Shown here in pieces: positions 23,604-37,100 of a stretch of DNA of 64,000 bases (the stretch's first letter is position 1; every line of letters begins with the position of its first letter). The notes below the pieces were generated by a model that was not told the DNA's origin, ran no database searches, and saw nothing but the letters and a program-made list of their open reading frames with translations. Source of the stretch: Apostichopus japonicus (lineage: Eukaryota; Echinodermata; Holothuroidea; Aspidochirotida; Stichopodidae); the NCBI RefSeq assembly GCF_037975245.1, contig NC_092578.1:3431001-3495000 (forward strand). Reading direction: 5' to 3'. The translations under genes and the position numbers were made by a program.

Positions 23604-24638
23604 ATGACGGATATAACACCAACACGGGGCATCAACGACACGTTGCAAAGTTTAAAGACGACGGAATCACCATTTCGCCTTAATCATCCCGGCGGCTTTC
23701 CAGTTTGGACAGAGGAAGGATTGCGTCAAGTGGTCTTATCACAAAAGTTACGTCTCGGTCTATCGTTCGTAGCATTGCTATTCAATGTTGTTGTTCTCTT
23801 GATTCAAGTCAAATTAAAAACCTTCCGGAGAACCAAATATCTGTTCGGTTTGTCTCTCAACGTCGCGGATTTGGTATTTGCTATATCTGTTCTGCTTGAG
23901 ACAGGTTTCTATCTCTCAAACAGAACACCGATCCCATCGTTCCTTGGAGCTTTGATAGCGGCATCGAATTTACAAGCGTTTCTGTCCATAATCGCTGTAG
24001 CGCTTGACCGATATTTAGCCCTCTGTATGTTTCCTCTGAACTATAAATACATCATTACAACAAAGACATATGGCGTCGTGATAGGCATAATTTGCGGCGT
24101 TTCTTTGTCCTACGGTTGTCTCACTACCAGGATTTTTAGCGTTGGTGACCCGTTTGCTCTTCTGTTACACAGCCTGAGTACCTCCTTGCTGATTCTGATT
24201 TCTTTGACTTTATACGTCCTCGTGGGAATCTCACTACTACGATCGTTTCGAAAGCTCCGCCTCCCTCAGTCGGTAAGGAAGACGAGATTACGTCAGACGA
24301 AACGAATCATGTTAGCATTCGGTCTTATTCTTCTAACAAACGACGTTTGTATTATACCCGAAAGTTATTTTGGATTTTGGTTATTTCTTCAACCTCCTTA
24401 CGAAAGATACGGCCTGATGTCAAATATCATCATTGCGAATTGGTTCTATACAACTCGGACTTTAAATTCAGCTATAAACCCGCTTATATACTGGTGGCAA
24501 TTTTTATGGCGAGAATTCTTTTCTGAGGACTCCCTGCGATCGAATTTCCCGATTTTACGCAGAGACTGCTCAAACGACGCAAAGAATCCGAGTGAAGAGG
24601 CAGCAGGTCCACATGGTACCTCTTTAACGAATTGTTAA
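23604..24638 (+). CDS. Class A GPCR, copy C, diverged member of the same cluster
   Basis: A single-exon receptor of 344 aa, alignable end to end with copies A and B but clearly more diverged. The N-terminus has an NDT sequon. TM2 has LNVADL, keeping the Asp2.50 that copies A and B replace with Glu. TM3 ends with ALDRYLALC, TM6 has CIIP in place of CWxP, and TM7 has NSAINPLIYW. As in A and B, Pro replaces Cys3.25 and the second extracellular loop has no Cys, so the family shares loss of the canonical disulfide. The start was chosen because the preceding sequence (AACAAAACAG) looks like a 5' UTR acceptor and the N-terminal DIT-PT pattern aligns with A and B. It lies 4.6 kb from copy B and 0.6 kb from the second inverted repeat. 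The ligand is unknown. Confidence 0.94.
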   Translation: MTDITPTRGINDTLQSLKTTESPFRLNHPGGFPVWTEEGLRQVVLSQKLRLGLSFVALLFNVVVLLIQVKLKTFRRTKYLFGLSLNVADLVFAISVLLETGFYLSNRTPIPSFLGALIAASNLQAFLSIIAVALDRYLALCMFPLNYKYIITTKTYGVVIGIICGVSLSYGCLTTRIFSVGDPFALLLHSLSTSLLILISLTLYVLVGISLLRSFRKLRLPQSVRKTRLRQTKRIMLAFGLILLTNDVCIIPESYFGFWLFLQPPYERYGLMSNIIIANWFYTTRTLNSAINPLIYWWQFLWREFFSEDSLRSNFPILRRDCSNDAKNPSEEAAGPHGTSLTNC

Positions 24639-24810
24639 TGGTAACTGCAAGCAACTTTATAGCTCCCTGTATTGTATACGATTGAGTTTTTAGATGAAAA
24701 AAATATACTCCAAACCGTCCTGGTTTAAAACTGGACCAGAAAGCATACACTCATACAATCTACTGGTAGCTGACTTTGAACATGGACAAGTATAGTCAGT
24801 ATGTAGTTAA

Positions 24811-24967
24811 AAGAGGGGAGGAAGGGAGGAGGGGAGGAGGGGAGGAGGGGAGGAGGGGAGGAGGGGAGGAGGGGAGGAGGGGAGAAGGGGAGGACGGGAG
24901 AAGGGGAAGAGGGGAGGTGGGGAGAAGGGGAGGAGGGGAGGAGGGGAGGAGAGGAAGAGGGGAGGTG
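24811..24967 (+). repeat. Polypurine (GGGGAGGA)n tandem repeat
   Basis: About 155 bases of almost pure purine built from GGGGAGGA and variants, 170 bp past the stop codon of GPCR copy C. Such tracts can form triplex or G-quadruplex DNA. The Gly/Arg/Glu-rich and Pro/Ser-rich frames across it are artefacts. Confidence 0.9.
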
Positions 24968-25631
24968 GGTGGGTATGTTTGTGGTTATACAAAGACTTAT
25001 AGAAAGACTTATGGAAAGACACCATACATGTGCCGATCCAGGAGTGGGTGGGTGTCGGGGAAAGGTGTTGAGACCCTTTCAACCGCATACGGTAGTTCTT
25101 AGCATAACAGTGCGTTTAGACACCACAGTGGGTAGTCCTTGATATCATCCTGGTACATGTCCTTCAAAAAGCTTTCTTTGTTAATTGATCGATTTCTCTT
25201 TAAATGTAATATATTCTTGCTTTATTTTCAAACTCGATCATCTGCATATGAAATATCCTTTTTTGTCTTTAACTTTGACTTATCTCGGTGGATAAGAAAT
25301 AACAGTGTTAGAAAATATGTTGTATTTTTTAACGGTAGAATATACCGACAGCAGTTACGCCTCATGCGCTAAGAAGTCAATTTACAGCGTTCTGTGAAAC
25401 GGTGCAATATTTGTCAACGGGTATACATTGAAGCCGCGCATACACGTTGTTATTTTCTGGTTAATTACAACTCAAACAAAACTGTTCTTCTTTTATCGGG
25501 TTCAGTTTCCTGCAGTGATACTCAAAATTCATTAATCGGTAATGCTACAAACGCCAAATGCCACGGACGGGCTAATGGATACCGCATCGTACATCGTACA
25601 TCGTGCCGCGATTATCTATGTGGGAAGTTAA

Positions 25632-25783
<152 letters not shown>

Positions 25784-26449
25784 CAACTGTGTGTATTTGA
25801 GAAAATTGTAAAAACTGTCACTTCAATTTTAACACGAACAGCAACAGTTTTTACGCAATAACACATGCATTCATATATCAAATGCGATATTTCTAATAAC
25901 CTCCATCATTAATGAGACCAATTACGTGCATATACGTAAACATCTCAATCAACTAACGAGGATATAACCCACACAATTTTGGATAACACCTTTGCAATGA
26001 ATATGCAAGTTGACACTGTGTCCTGATGTGTGACAAATGATACAAAAAGGTAATAAAGTGCAATTGTGCATTCACACAACGTGAGTGTTAAGCCATTATA
26101 CCAACCATTAAATACAGTTTATTCTTAATTAACGTTATGCAATTAAAAGTGCATTCAACTGTTCTTTATACAACGTATAGCGAGTGTTAATTTACGGTAT
26201 TACCGTACGTTTGAACTTTCGTATAACGTTCTGCTATTTTACAGAACGGGCAACGAATGTTAACTCATGCACGATGAAGACAATGGTACATAAAAGCTTC
26301 TAATTGCACTCTTCAGTAGTTTCACTTTCGAATATTACGAAAGTGTGAATACGCTATTTCTCCCATTGAATATATTCCCGGTTCCCATTCCATATTTTCC
26401 CGGTCCTCTTTACTGCCCCCGTGGCCCGGAGTTCTATGCTCTCTGATCA

Positions 26450-26960
26450 GTGGCGTAGCTAGGGGGGGGGGGGGTCAAGGGAGAGCACGTGCCCCGGGCG
26501 CTGGGTTTAGCGGGGCGCTGAAATGGGAGAATGAGAGTAAAAAAATAAGCACTTTTTAGAAAAACGTGACGAAATTGATGTAAGTCGTCAGGCATGAATA
26601 TTTTCCAGTTACTAATAAGAATCTGAACTGAATGTAGTTGTTTTTATTAGCAAATTTATAGATTGTGATTTCTTTTCAGTCCATTTCGACCGTTTTCTCT
26701 TTTTTTTATATTCTGTTCTGTATTCTGTAATGACTACATGTCACGGAAATTTCGGATATTTCAGTATGCAGTTCCAAGGCAGTAGATTTTTCGAAAGGTG
26801 GAAATATTTAGGGGGGGGGGGGCTGTAACGACTTGCCCGAAAAATATAACCAACAATTTCCACGCGCAATTTATTTTTCTTTCAGTAGTGCTTTGTTTAG
26901 GGCGTACTGGGGGCGTGGGGGGGGGGGGTATTGCTGTCGGATGGGGTGAGCAGTGGGGTG
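26450..26960. repeat. Degraded repeat with CAGTGGCGTAGCTAGG end motif
   Basis: CAGTGGCGTAGCTAGG followed by a G-run and a GAGCACGTGCCCCGGGCGC segment resembles ends of hAT-type elements (compare the CACGTGCCCC motif in the elements at 21.1 and 63.3 kb). More G-runs follow at 26812 and 26920. The other end was not found. Confidence 0.4.
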
Positions 26961-29145
26961 TAGTAGGTGGGTAGTACATCTCGTTAAAACGGTAATTTTC
27001 TGATTTTCGACGTTTTGCAATGTGTGTTAGTCGTTATAGTACATGTTCTCTATACGCTTCCTATATAAGACACCGGAGTGTCTTGCAAACTAGAAAATAA
27101 TAGTATTTGGTTCTACATTCGATAAATGAAGCAAACATAAAAGTTCCTTAGTTTTAACGATGTCGCAGTAACATTTGCTAAGAAACTCTCTTCCACTTTT
27201 CTTCTTTTCGCTGAAAACCTTTAAAGTTTAGCCTGGACAGTTGGTTACATTTTCAGTAATACTTTTACCATCGCAATCAAATACATTTTGAACATTAGTC
27301 AACTTACAGTTAGTTTGTTTTAAAAATGTGACATAAAGTTTACAGTAGTGTCTCAATTAAATCGTGTTAATAATTAAAGCAAACTTTACCATTTAGCGTA
27401 ACCTACTATATGCGCATATTAGTAACAAATATGTACGCAGAGAGCCAGGTTGGACCCCTGGGACTAATATCTCACTGGGCTCCCAATCAATCGGAAGTCT
27501 CCATAAATAAATGAAATATTCACGTGTATATGAAGAACTTTGTGGTGAGCGGAAACTCTTACCTGATTCATCCTCATATCCAAAACCCCTCTCCTCGGGC
27601 CTGGTTACACACCCTTCTTCAGGGAAGGGGGGGGGGTAGAAGCTTCCAAAAAGGGTTGGGGGCACAACACCAGAGGGGCACTTTCTCATTCCACAACCAC
27701 CACTCATTATGCTATAAACCGATACACACCGGCAATATCACTTAAATATATATGATGTGTTAGTATGCTATCAATACTATTTATTGAGATTGTTAATTGT
27801 TAACCGTGCTACAAAAAGATATGGGATGCCATTTTAGAAATAGCATGTACAAACTAAAAATAAATAATTAAAATAATATATTAAAATTAACAAAGGCTTA
27901 AGATATCCAAAAGACAGTTCTTCATCAAAGGGGCACATTTTATTTGCCAGTAGGGCACATTTGCTATTTTGGAAAAAAAGTGGGGGGAACGTTTCCCCAG
28001 CCCCCCCCCCCGGCTCCTACCCCTGCCCTTCTTAAATATGTTATATGGGATTACTTATTGAGGGTCAGCATACTTGACGAGTGCAAGATTGCGGACCGAT
28101 TTTTTTTGCGTAGGTCGGTTTGAAATATCGCGCTCCGCGAATTTGGCCAACGTGCCGCCTACTGAGTACTCCCTGTGAGTAGCTAAGGGACCGATGGGAA
28201 AGGTGAAATAAGTTAGAAAGGAACAGCAATAATTAAAGAGACTTAGATCATAGAACCACTAGAAACTCAACGAATTTTCCCAACCTACGGGAAGAATGAA
28301 GAATGCTATTCGTAAGCTACATAACCTTTTATATTACTGCTGTGCACCCATCGTTAACAAAAGCATAGCACGTGAGTCCCATGATCGACCTTGCAATGAG
28401 GCCAGGTAAACAAAAACAGAACAGAAATTGTCACTTAACTTCCTACTGTATGATCGTATACGAGCAGTTCCTTGAGCGATCTAAGCCGTTCCGATATACA
28501 TATCCCGTTTAGTCACAGCAAGTAATAATTACCGCTACAAATAAGCATAGTAAGTATTTCAATTCTGTAGTGCATGCAATTGAAATGTCAGGGTAATTCG
28601 TCAACACAGTGTTTAGTATTTTTGGTCTGAAGTTAAGACGACAAAGTTGCTGTACTGACTACTGTAGTGTAAAGCAGGCCTAGTCTAGGCTAAGATGTTT
28701 GTGTTGCATTTGTTGGTAGCTTACAGTAGTTTAACTTAAGTAATGCAGTTCAAGAACCATTTTGCAGAACTGTTTACTGTTTACAGTACAATCCAATGTC
28801 TGTTTATAGCGTGTCATATATCTGATTGGTTTAACTAAAGTGATCACATACTGTAGAGTATAGACTAGTATTACTTATACTGGTAGGCATATATATTATT
28901 ATTAATGAATGACTGTCTAGTCTAGTCATAGAAATTGAACTAGGGAGAAAGCTGACACAGTGTATCACCGTGTGTTTAAGCAGTGAAGCCTTGAAAAAAG
29001 TTTTGCATTGTACGGCAAAAATTTGTACGTCTTCATACATACATTGTGCATCGACTTTGAAACTGAATTTGAATTAACCCACTTTTTTGAAAGAGTAAAG
29101 TAGGTGTACTTTGCACAACAGAGACATGTTATGGCGACCAGAGTG

Positions 29146-29153
29146 GTAAGTAC
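29146..29153 (+). promoter_or_regulatory. Consensus splice-donor sequence that is also a hAT target duplication
   Basis: GTAAGTAC follows GCGACCAGAGTG and would be an excellent donor. The same eight bases recur at 30328-30335 on the far side of the hAT element. It could end an untranslated first exon of the carboxypeptidase gene, whose next acceptor-like site (CATTCTCTCAG) is at 31097-31107. The exon itself is inferred. Confidence 0.35.
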
Positions 29154-30327
29154 TAGTGTTTGCACGGGTTATCCGGGTACCCGCCCGACGCAATACTACC
29201 CGGTTCCTAATTTATTACCCGAATCCTACGCAAAGTGTGATTTAAAAAAAAAAAAATTGCAAATCTACGGTTAGGCAGATTTCCCATTGACTTAGTGTGG
29301 TGTTAGGCTAAAATATGTGGTCGAAGATAACAGCAATAACGAAGGTACCCGCCCGACGCAATACTACCCGGTTCCTAATTTATTACTCGAATCCTACGCA
29401 AAGTGTGATTTAAAAAAAAATGCAAACCGGTGGTTAGGCAGATTTCCGATTGACTTAGTGTGGTGTTAGGCTACCATGTGGTTGAAGATAACAGCAATAA
29501 CGAGAGTATTCCATGGATATCTTATAACTGCGTCAAAATTTCAGCTAATAAACAATGGCTGTGCTAGATTACCCCGTTGACTTAGTGTGGTGTTAGGCAA
29601 CCATGTGGTCGAACGTAACAGCAATAATGAATGTGTTCCATGGATATCTTATAACTGCGTCACAATTTCAGCGAATAAACAGATGGTTAGGCTTTGCTAG
29701 ATTTTTCATGCATTGACTTAGTGTGGTGTTAGGCTATCATGTGGAAGAAATTATTATTTATTCATTCGTTTATTTCATAGAAGGAAAGGCTGACAAGGAA
29801 TTTTACGACATGTTTATGGATTATAGACGGGATAACGAAAAAATAATAATCGCAAGTGGCTTTTTACTATACGAGATTGCGAGAATCGCGTAATCTCGTG
29901 GCTAATGCGAACCCTGGGCCTGCATAATAGATAGTAACAACTGAGCTAAAGTAAAGGGATATTTTATGGTCTGACCCAATAGACGTGGAGAGCAAGCATA
30001 AGCAGCGGCGGCAGTGCGATGTTAACAACAGTACTACTAATTAATAGTTAAGTTAATTATATTAAGTAATTAACAAGTTTATGACAGAAAAAAAAAAGCA
30101 AATAGAAATTATTGAGGAAGGTTTTATACCTTACCGTTCACATACGTTTTTGAACATGAAAACATTGTCGGTAGAGAATACAATTAATTTATTATAGCAT
30201 TTAATACGTAATTTCTTGAAAATCATGATACACGAGGGTAAACAATTTTTTCCCGGGTACCCGGATACCCGACGGGTAACGGCTCTCGGGTACCCGGTTC
30301 CCGATTTTTGGACCCGTGTAAACACTA
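29154..30327. mobile_element. Complete non-autonomous hAT element, 1174 bp
   Basis: The terminal inverted repeats are TAGTGTTTGCACGGGT on the left and the complement of TAGTGTTTACACGGGT on the right, continued by GGGTACCCG-rich subterminal motifs at both ends. Perfect 8-bp target duplications GTAAGTAC flank it (29146-29153 and 30328-30335). The interior holds tandem repeats and no transposase. TIR sequence and duplication length both fit hAT. Confidence 0.93.
29175..29750 (+). repeat. Tandem repeats of about 120-170 bp inside the hAT element
   Basis: Units share TACCCGCCCGACGCAATACT (first two copies) and TTGACTTAGTGTGGTGTTAG followed by a GGTCGAA.. ATAACAGCAATAA stretch (four copies, with later ones carrying CCATGGATATCTTATAACTG). 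Copy starts are near 29177, 29347, 29505 and 29634. Confidence 0.85.
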
Positions 30328-30960
30328 GTAAGTACTATATTCCTGACTTAAGAACCAACTTTGAAAACTTTTTGTTCCGCCTCTAATGTAAGGAAAGTGT
30401 CATTTCCGGTATCTGATTGGCACATGGCAAACATTTTTCTTGCTTGTTTTATTTGAGTGCTCCACTTAAATAGTGTCATAGTTGTCCCTGAATAATGCCG
30501 TGAAAAACCAACACTCCTCCCTCCTCGCCACCCACTTCCCACACACACCTACTATTGTGTAATACTTCTATATTAGTCTGTGCATGCAGTTTTCAGTTTA
30601 ATGTTAATGTTGCAAAGTGGATAGTGGCCTATTTTCCTAGTATTAAAAACTCTAGCTGGTACTGTATTTCTTCAAAGTATTGCCCAAAGTGATAATCATC
30701 TTATAAAGTCTGCACTTCTGTGAAAACTCATTAGAGGCTTTGTAGCACCCTTCAAGCAGGACTTACTTCAGCATTGCTATGGTAAAGTGCATGAAATTAT
30801 GCTACTCACAAATTTCAGGGTAACCAACACTCAAACCAAACTTTCTTCCATGTCCACATTTATGGTAACTCAGTGGAAACTGAAGTCCACTGTGGCTTCT
30901 GACTGCTTCCCGCCAGCTAAGAAATTGGCTAGATATTGCAATCGCTAGCAACTAACGGTA

Positions 30961-31027
30961 GCTAGCTAGCTCAGTTGGTAGAGTGCATTGACCCTGCCGT
31001 CACTGGTTTCAAATCCCTTTCTAGCCA
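30961..31027 (+). mobile_element. Degenerate tRNA-like sequence (SINE head or tRNA pseudogene)
   Basis: TAGCTCAGTTGGTAGAGTG is a good pol III A-box/D-arm. GGTTTCAAATCCC is a B-box-like T-loop 33 bases further on. The anticodon arm cannot be paired convincingly and the T-stem has mismatches, so it is not a functional tRNA. Confidence 0.6.
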
Positions 31028-31117
31028 GAAAATTTCCATTTTCATTGAGCTTTGTCTTATAATTTGCCATTACTTATTTTCTTTTCGATTGAATGTCATT
31101 CTCTCAGATCATCGACG

Positions 31118-34100
31118 ATGAAGGTTGTGACGCCAATTCTACTGGTGCTGCTCTTTGCCTGTGTCACTGTTTCTGCACGTAGGGGACCACTTAGACATAT
31201 GTTTCCAAAGAATATGCCCAAATATGTGAAAGAGGGAGAAGACCCCGGCAAACCTCTTTTCTTGACTCCTTACATCAAAGAGGGGAAAACTCAAGAAGGT
31301 AAACAGCTTCCACAGGAATGAAGATAAACCTTTGGGACCTCAACAGACATTGTGATAAGACCTTTGAGCAGTTATGTAGTACACAGCAAACTTTTATGTC
31401 CTTCACAAAATACCCACAATAAAGTAATATTTAATGAATAAAAGAGAGATGTAATGATATAGCTTGAATTGTTAGCTTATAACTTAACGACAATAAAGTA
31501 ACGATAATGAAAACAACAACAAAAGGAGTGGCTTGAAAAACAAAATTTGCAATTAATCATTTTAAAGAGAAAACGGTTAATTCCTGCACTAGCGGCGAGT
31601 AACCACAGATTTATCGTTTGCTTGCAATTCATGTGAAGGTGATTTTTATTTTACTTCGATTTACTGGATTACACAATAAATAATCCCGTATCTAGGAGCA
31701 TCCAGCTTGCTGTTAACACCTTTGATATCTTCTTTCCAAAAAATGTGGCTGTACCTTTTTCAATAAAGAGTAGTGAAAATATTTTTGTTCCAATTCGTCT
31801 CCTTCAGCTCAAAACCTGAGTCGAGTCGGTTCGTTAGATGGAACCTCCGTGGTCAGTTATGCAGGTAAGTTGGTACCTCAGTAAGATGGGACAATAACTT
31901 ATGACAGCAAAGGTGTTGTTTTATTTCAGGCTATATATGCTGCAAAATTATTGTTATCAAATACTTATCATTTTATTGGACAGCCTGTAGTTATAAATCT
32001 GATGTACACAACCAATATTATATTTGCCCTTGAGTTGTAGAAACATGTGTACTCTCAACTTAGCCAGTTACAAAATGCTGCAAGTATCTTACATAGTAGG
32101 AAATATGGGTGGACTGTGGTTGCTATCTTGGAGCCAAACTTTGTTGGTTCACTTAGGATGTGAATTTTGGCTACGAATGTTTTTCATTTGTGATATGACA
32201 TAGTTTCAATTCTTGCTTTCTTGTAATGCATCGTAAAATGTGAAATCATATTTTTTGGCTATGTTGACTATACTGTTATATTAACGTTAATGTCAATAAA
32301 GAAGCAGTTTATGACAGATTTTAAGTGTCATTATTTTTTATTATATTTTCTATGTCAATCCTTATTATGGTACTTTATGGTGGTAGACTGGATTGCATTT
32401 CAAAATATTAACAACTAACCCTTTGTGTCTACTTTACCACTCCACACAGGATTCTTCACTGTCAATTCCACCTACAACAGTAACATGTACTTCTGGTTTG
32501 TCCCAGCAGAAGTGAGTTTTTATTTGATGTACAAGGTGCTCTGACATTGTCAGCATATGTTATATAGCCGTGTTTTTGTGCGGTTTCGATATCCTTGTGA
32601 ACTTGTGACACAAGTTTACGTTGTCGTCTCAATTTAGAAAGGAAAATTACAGTTCGATGGTGTTCTTCAAATTTTGACCTGTTTGGTGTACAAATAGCAG
32701 AGGGCAGTTTCATAACAGCGTTATAGACCAACCAGTGTAACATAATAATTGAAAATGAATATTCTAACATAGTTACCATGGAATTATGCATTGACAGCTT
32801 AACGATTCAGTTTGATCCATTGAAGTCAAGTTACCTAGGTAGCCTAGCCACATAAAGTTTGGACAGTAACCTTATAGTTTGTGTTACTGTTTTATGACAT
32901 TGATACCGTTGCCATGGTTACAATGCACTGCTATTTATATCCCACATGTTGCTGTGCTATCGATGCTGTTGTTACTCTGATTTTACTGTTGTGACTAATG
33001 TTGGTTCTTCTGCTGTTATTTTACCGCTGTTCTTTCCTTTTTTACGTCGGATGTAATACTCTGCTGTTTTTTTCTCCCCTTGGTTATTTTTGTTTTCTTT
33101 GCTGCTGTTGGTGTCACTGCTGCACCTTTGTTTCATGAATATTCATTCAAACTCGGACCTTGACATTCTGTTCGCATTTTACAGACAAACCCGTCAACTG
33201 CACCCATCCTCTTGTGGCTGCAAGGTGGCCCGGGCGGCTCATCTCTCTTTGGACTCTTCATTGAAAATGGGCCTTTCTCTGTCACAAAAGATGGCAAATG
33301 TAAGAGAGTATGTGTCTGTCTGTCTGTTTGTCTGTCTGTTTGTCTGTCTGTCTGTGTGTGTATGTTTACATTCATTCCTTTGGCCGAAATACCTATGACG
33401 GAACTGCATGTACTCGCTGCAGAATGCAGATCATAGTGTTGAGTATCATAAATGCAGAGGTTACATGGAATAATTGAGTCAATTGTGATTTTATGCTCAG
33501 CTTTTCCAAGCTGAGAATCAATGACACTGTGTGGTTAAATCGTGTTTGGTAACACACCATTTAATCATGCGCTGATCATGCCCTAGGCATGCACTAGTCA
33601 TGCACTGCTGTTAATGAACCACAGCATTGCAGATCTATGTGTATAGTTCTGAAGAAAGAAGAAACACAGAAAAAAATCCTATTAATTGCTTAATTGCTAC
33701 ATGTATGTTTCGATTTAAAGCATAATTTTACTCTTTAATGTCAATTATAAAAATAAAAAAAATATGTCTCCGTTTTATTTCAGTGAAAGAGAGACAGTGG
33801 GCTTGGACAAAGAAGTATTCCATGATATACATCGATAATCCTGTAAGTTCACTCATTGACGACGTAAACAAGAATCCTGGTTTCCCTAACATTTTCCTAG
33901 GCAACCAATGCTATGATATCCCTAGCCTAAGCCACGACCCATAAATTAATTCCTAAATGCCTAAAATCACCCAATATAATAATCCTCCATGGTGATTGAT
34001 GAATAAACGACACAATGACTGATTTGATTTGACAAATTTGATAGCACACTAAGTGAACAACAACAACAACACAAACATTTATCACAACTTGGGGAAACAA

Positions 34101-37100
34101 ATCACCATTTGACAGGGAGGAAGTCTTTCTATCAGATTTTATCAGGGACATAGTCTCTAACCACCAATCGAATCCTCCATTTTCTTTCTCTACTTGGCTT
34201 GCGACCTACAACTGAAACTTTTTGACCCACTTTTTAGGTCAAGACCCATAATAATTTGGGATAGGATGCTACTAGGATGTGTCTTACTTTGATTATTTAT
34301 CATTTCTATCCGTTTAAGGTGGGCACAGGGTTCAGTTTTACAGACAACGACGCTGGGTATGCTAACAATGAAGATGATGTAGCGGTCAACCTCTACAGGT
34401 GAGATGAGCCCCCCCCCCATTTTTTTGGGCAGTTACTTAAGAACTACAGATGATCCCACAGTGAAAACGAGACAAAAGTCAGCTGTCTGTACGAGCTGAA
34501 TTGCATCATTTAACGAGCAAGCGTGTCAGCTACAGACGTGCACAAGATAATCTCTGAATGTTATACGAAAGGAGCTCAGAAAGCTATTCAAGAGGAAGAT
34601 TAATATTGCCATGATGTTCGGTCAGCTGAGAATTTGCTGGCTTGCAGTCGGGTGTTTACCTAGCATCCTCGAGGTGGTACCATCGAGGCAAGACTCTGCC
34701 TTCATTTTCTCTGAGCATTCATTGCCTTCTCCTCTTCAACCCCCCCCCCCCCACCCCACCCACCCCTTCACACCATCAGTATCATTGCCCCAATTCCCTT
34801 TGTTCATGTCAGGCACACTATACTACCATTCAGGAAGGTTTTCTCTTCAATTTGATATTCACAGTGCCTTAACTCAGTTCTTCCAAGTGTTTCCTGAGTA
34901 TCAGAAGAATGACTTCTATGCCTCAGGAGAGGTGAGTTATTTAATGAAAGGAATACAGTCCATTGGCATTGCTTATGATTCTGTTCAAGATTTTTAAGTA
35001 CTCTTTTTGACTGAATCAGCAGTAACTGACGCTGATGCGGACTAAATTTTGACAGGTGATAACATACATATGAAGGTCTATAGGAGTAGTAGAAATTATT
35101 ATATATGATGAGATTTTTGGAAGGCAAAAATTAGAAGTTTGCTTTTCAGTTGACAGATTTTCTCCATTAAATTAGATGAAACAGCGGTATCATATAGTTA
35201 TTAACTGAACTAAACTCAATACTTCATTCGATGTTAGTTTCGTTTATTGAAATGAGGAAGTTTATCAAAACATGAAAAGGGAAAGTGAGAAAACATTAGG
35301 CTGAGTAGACATGTTCAGAAATCAGTGGATCGTAGAAATAAACAGAAAAAGAGTTTTGAATGACCACACTTCCTTCTTTTGAAACTGTTAAATATTTATG
35401 TTGCAGCCTTCACTTCTTTTCCATCATACAAAGGGTATTGAACATTCATCCCTACATGGAAATCCCCTGTGTACATCTTGTTTACAGCTTTATTTCATTT
35501 TATACACATATGTAACTACAATTTCATTCGTAATTTCCGAGGAAGAGATCTCTCGAAACATATTTTGTCAAAGTTTCAAGTCAGACCAAATTGTTTTAAG
35601 CACTTTAACTTCTGTTTTCTGAAACACTTTTTTCGTTCGACCAACCTGCATATGGGGAATCTTGAACTAGTAAATTTGTGAAATTACTGTTTTTTATTGT
35701 GCTATTTTATGACCCAAAACCTTTTGGCAACACTAATGGCCAAAACGTGGCAAGAACCGTAAAACTTTTTTAAATATCAATTTGTTTTTCATTATATGTT
35801 GGATTTACAATATGACGCTTTAATCAAGTGAAGTCTGTCTAAAAGCATCATGATTAGTCTAATGTATTTTTCTCTATTTTTTTGCTTTATTAAAGTAAAG
35901 TACCATCCAGCTTAGTAAAGTGATCATTAGCCAAATCGTCAGAAACTTTCGTAGCGTTATAATATCATCACTCAATTAAATTTCATGTCGATGATTATAC
36001 AAAGTGTGAGCGGTTGTGCCTGAGCGCAGACATTAAGCTTTCAATATTGTTTGCGTTTGTCGTAAATGTTCAATCAAACAATATTATGAAGACCACAGAC
36101 TCACACTCTTCACAGTAGTTACTACATTCAGATTGCATTGCAACACATGTGTACTACAGTATATGGCTACATTAATTACATTGATCAATTTAATACTTTA
36201 TCGTTGTTGTTGAGTTTTATCAAATTCAGAGTTATACCCCAAAAATTAGTTAAAAATAATTTCATACTAGAGCTCCAAAAAAAAATTCATCAAATGAACA
36301 TTTAATGTTGAAAATGTTGCAAAAGAAAGTAGTGTTGACCATATCATGAAGTACTCACAGCGGTAATTTTCCATTTATATATTTGTTTAATTTTTGGTTC
36401 CTTGCTAAAAGCAAAGGAACCTATGTATTCAGGTTGGCGTGTGTGTGTGTGTGTGTGTGTGGGTGTGTGTGTGTGTGTGTGTGAGACGCTTTAGCTTGTA
36501 TGCACGATAACTCAACAAGGGATTGACTGATCATGATCAAACTTGGTGGGTGGGTGGCCCATAGTGAGTAGATGAACCCTATTGTTTTTGGTGCCCACAA
36601 AGGTCACCAAAGGTCAGTTATGGTCCAAAAACCCAAAATACTAAAACTGCAATAACTCCCAGTGCCAATGTGCGACAAGGTTGATATTTTGGGACAAGTT
36701 GTGAACTGGTTAGGGGAACATTTTGAAACTTAACGGTCATGTGATCTGAGGTCACCAAAGGTCAATTAATGTTAAAAAACTAGTATTTTTGCGATAACTT
36801 GAGAACGAATTGTCCGTTAGGGTTGGGAGTTGCTTCAGTGTAATCCAATTGTCGACCCACATCTGGGTGACCCTTGACCTCAATTTGACCTCTGGTGACC
36901 TTTTCATGTTTTGGGGATTTTTACAGTTTCGATGCTATTTTCAGATGTCAAAGGTACCTTCCGATCATAAATATCGATAGGTTGACCCCCGTGTGACCTT
37001 TGTGTGCGAACTTACATGGGGTCAAAGTTTTCGGTCGGAGTTAGGATGGCTGTACAGACTTGTCGTGTTGATTTTTGGAATCAGCAGATCAAACTACATT

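Noticed and set aside
24776-25102. 108-aa Gly/Arg/Glu-rich open frame and its Pro/Ser-rich antisense partner
   Set aside because: Both are translations of the GGGGAGGA tandem repeat, with no domain and no conserved ends.
30961-31027. Functional tRNA gene
   Set aside because: A- and B-box motifs are present, but the anticodon arm and T-stem do not pair properly.
34611-34997. 128-aa frame spanning carboxypeptidase exon 7
   Set aside because: Only 34865-34931 is exon; the rest is intron sequence with C-runs, and the splice sites fit the family alignment.
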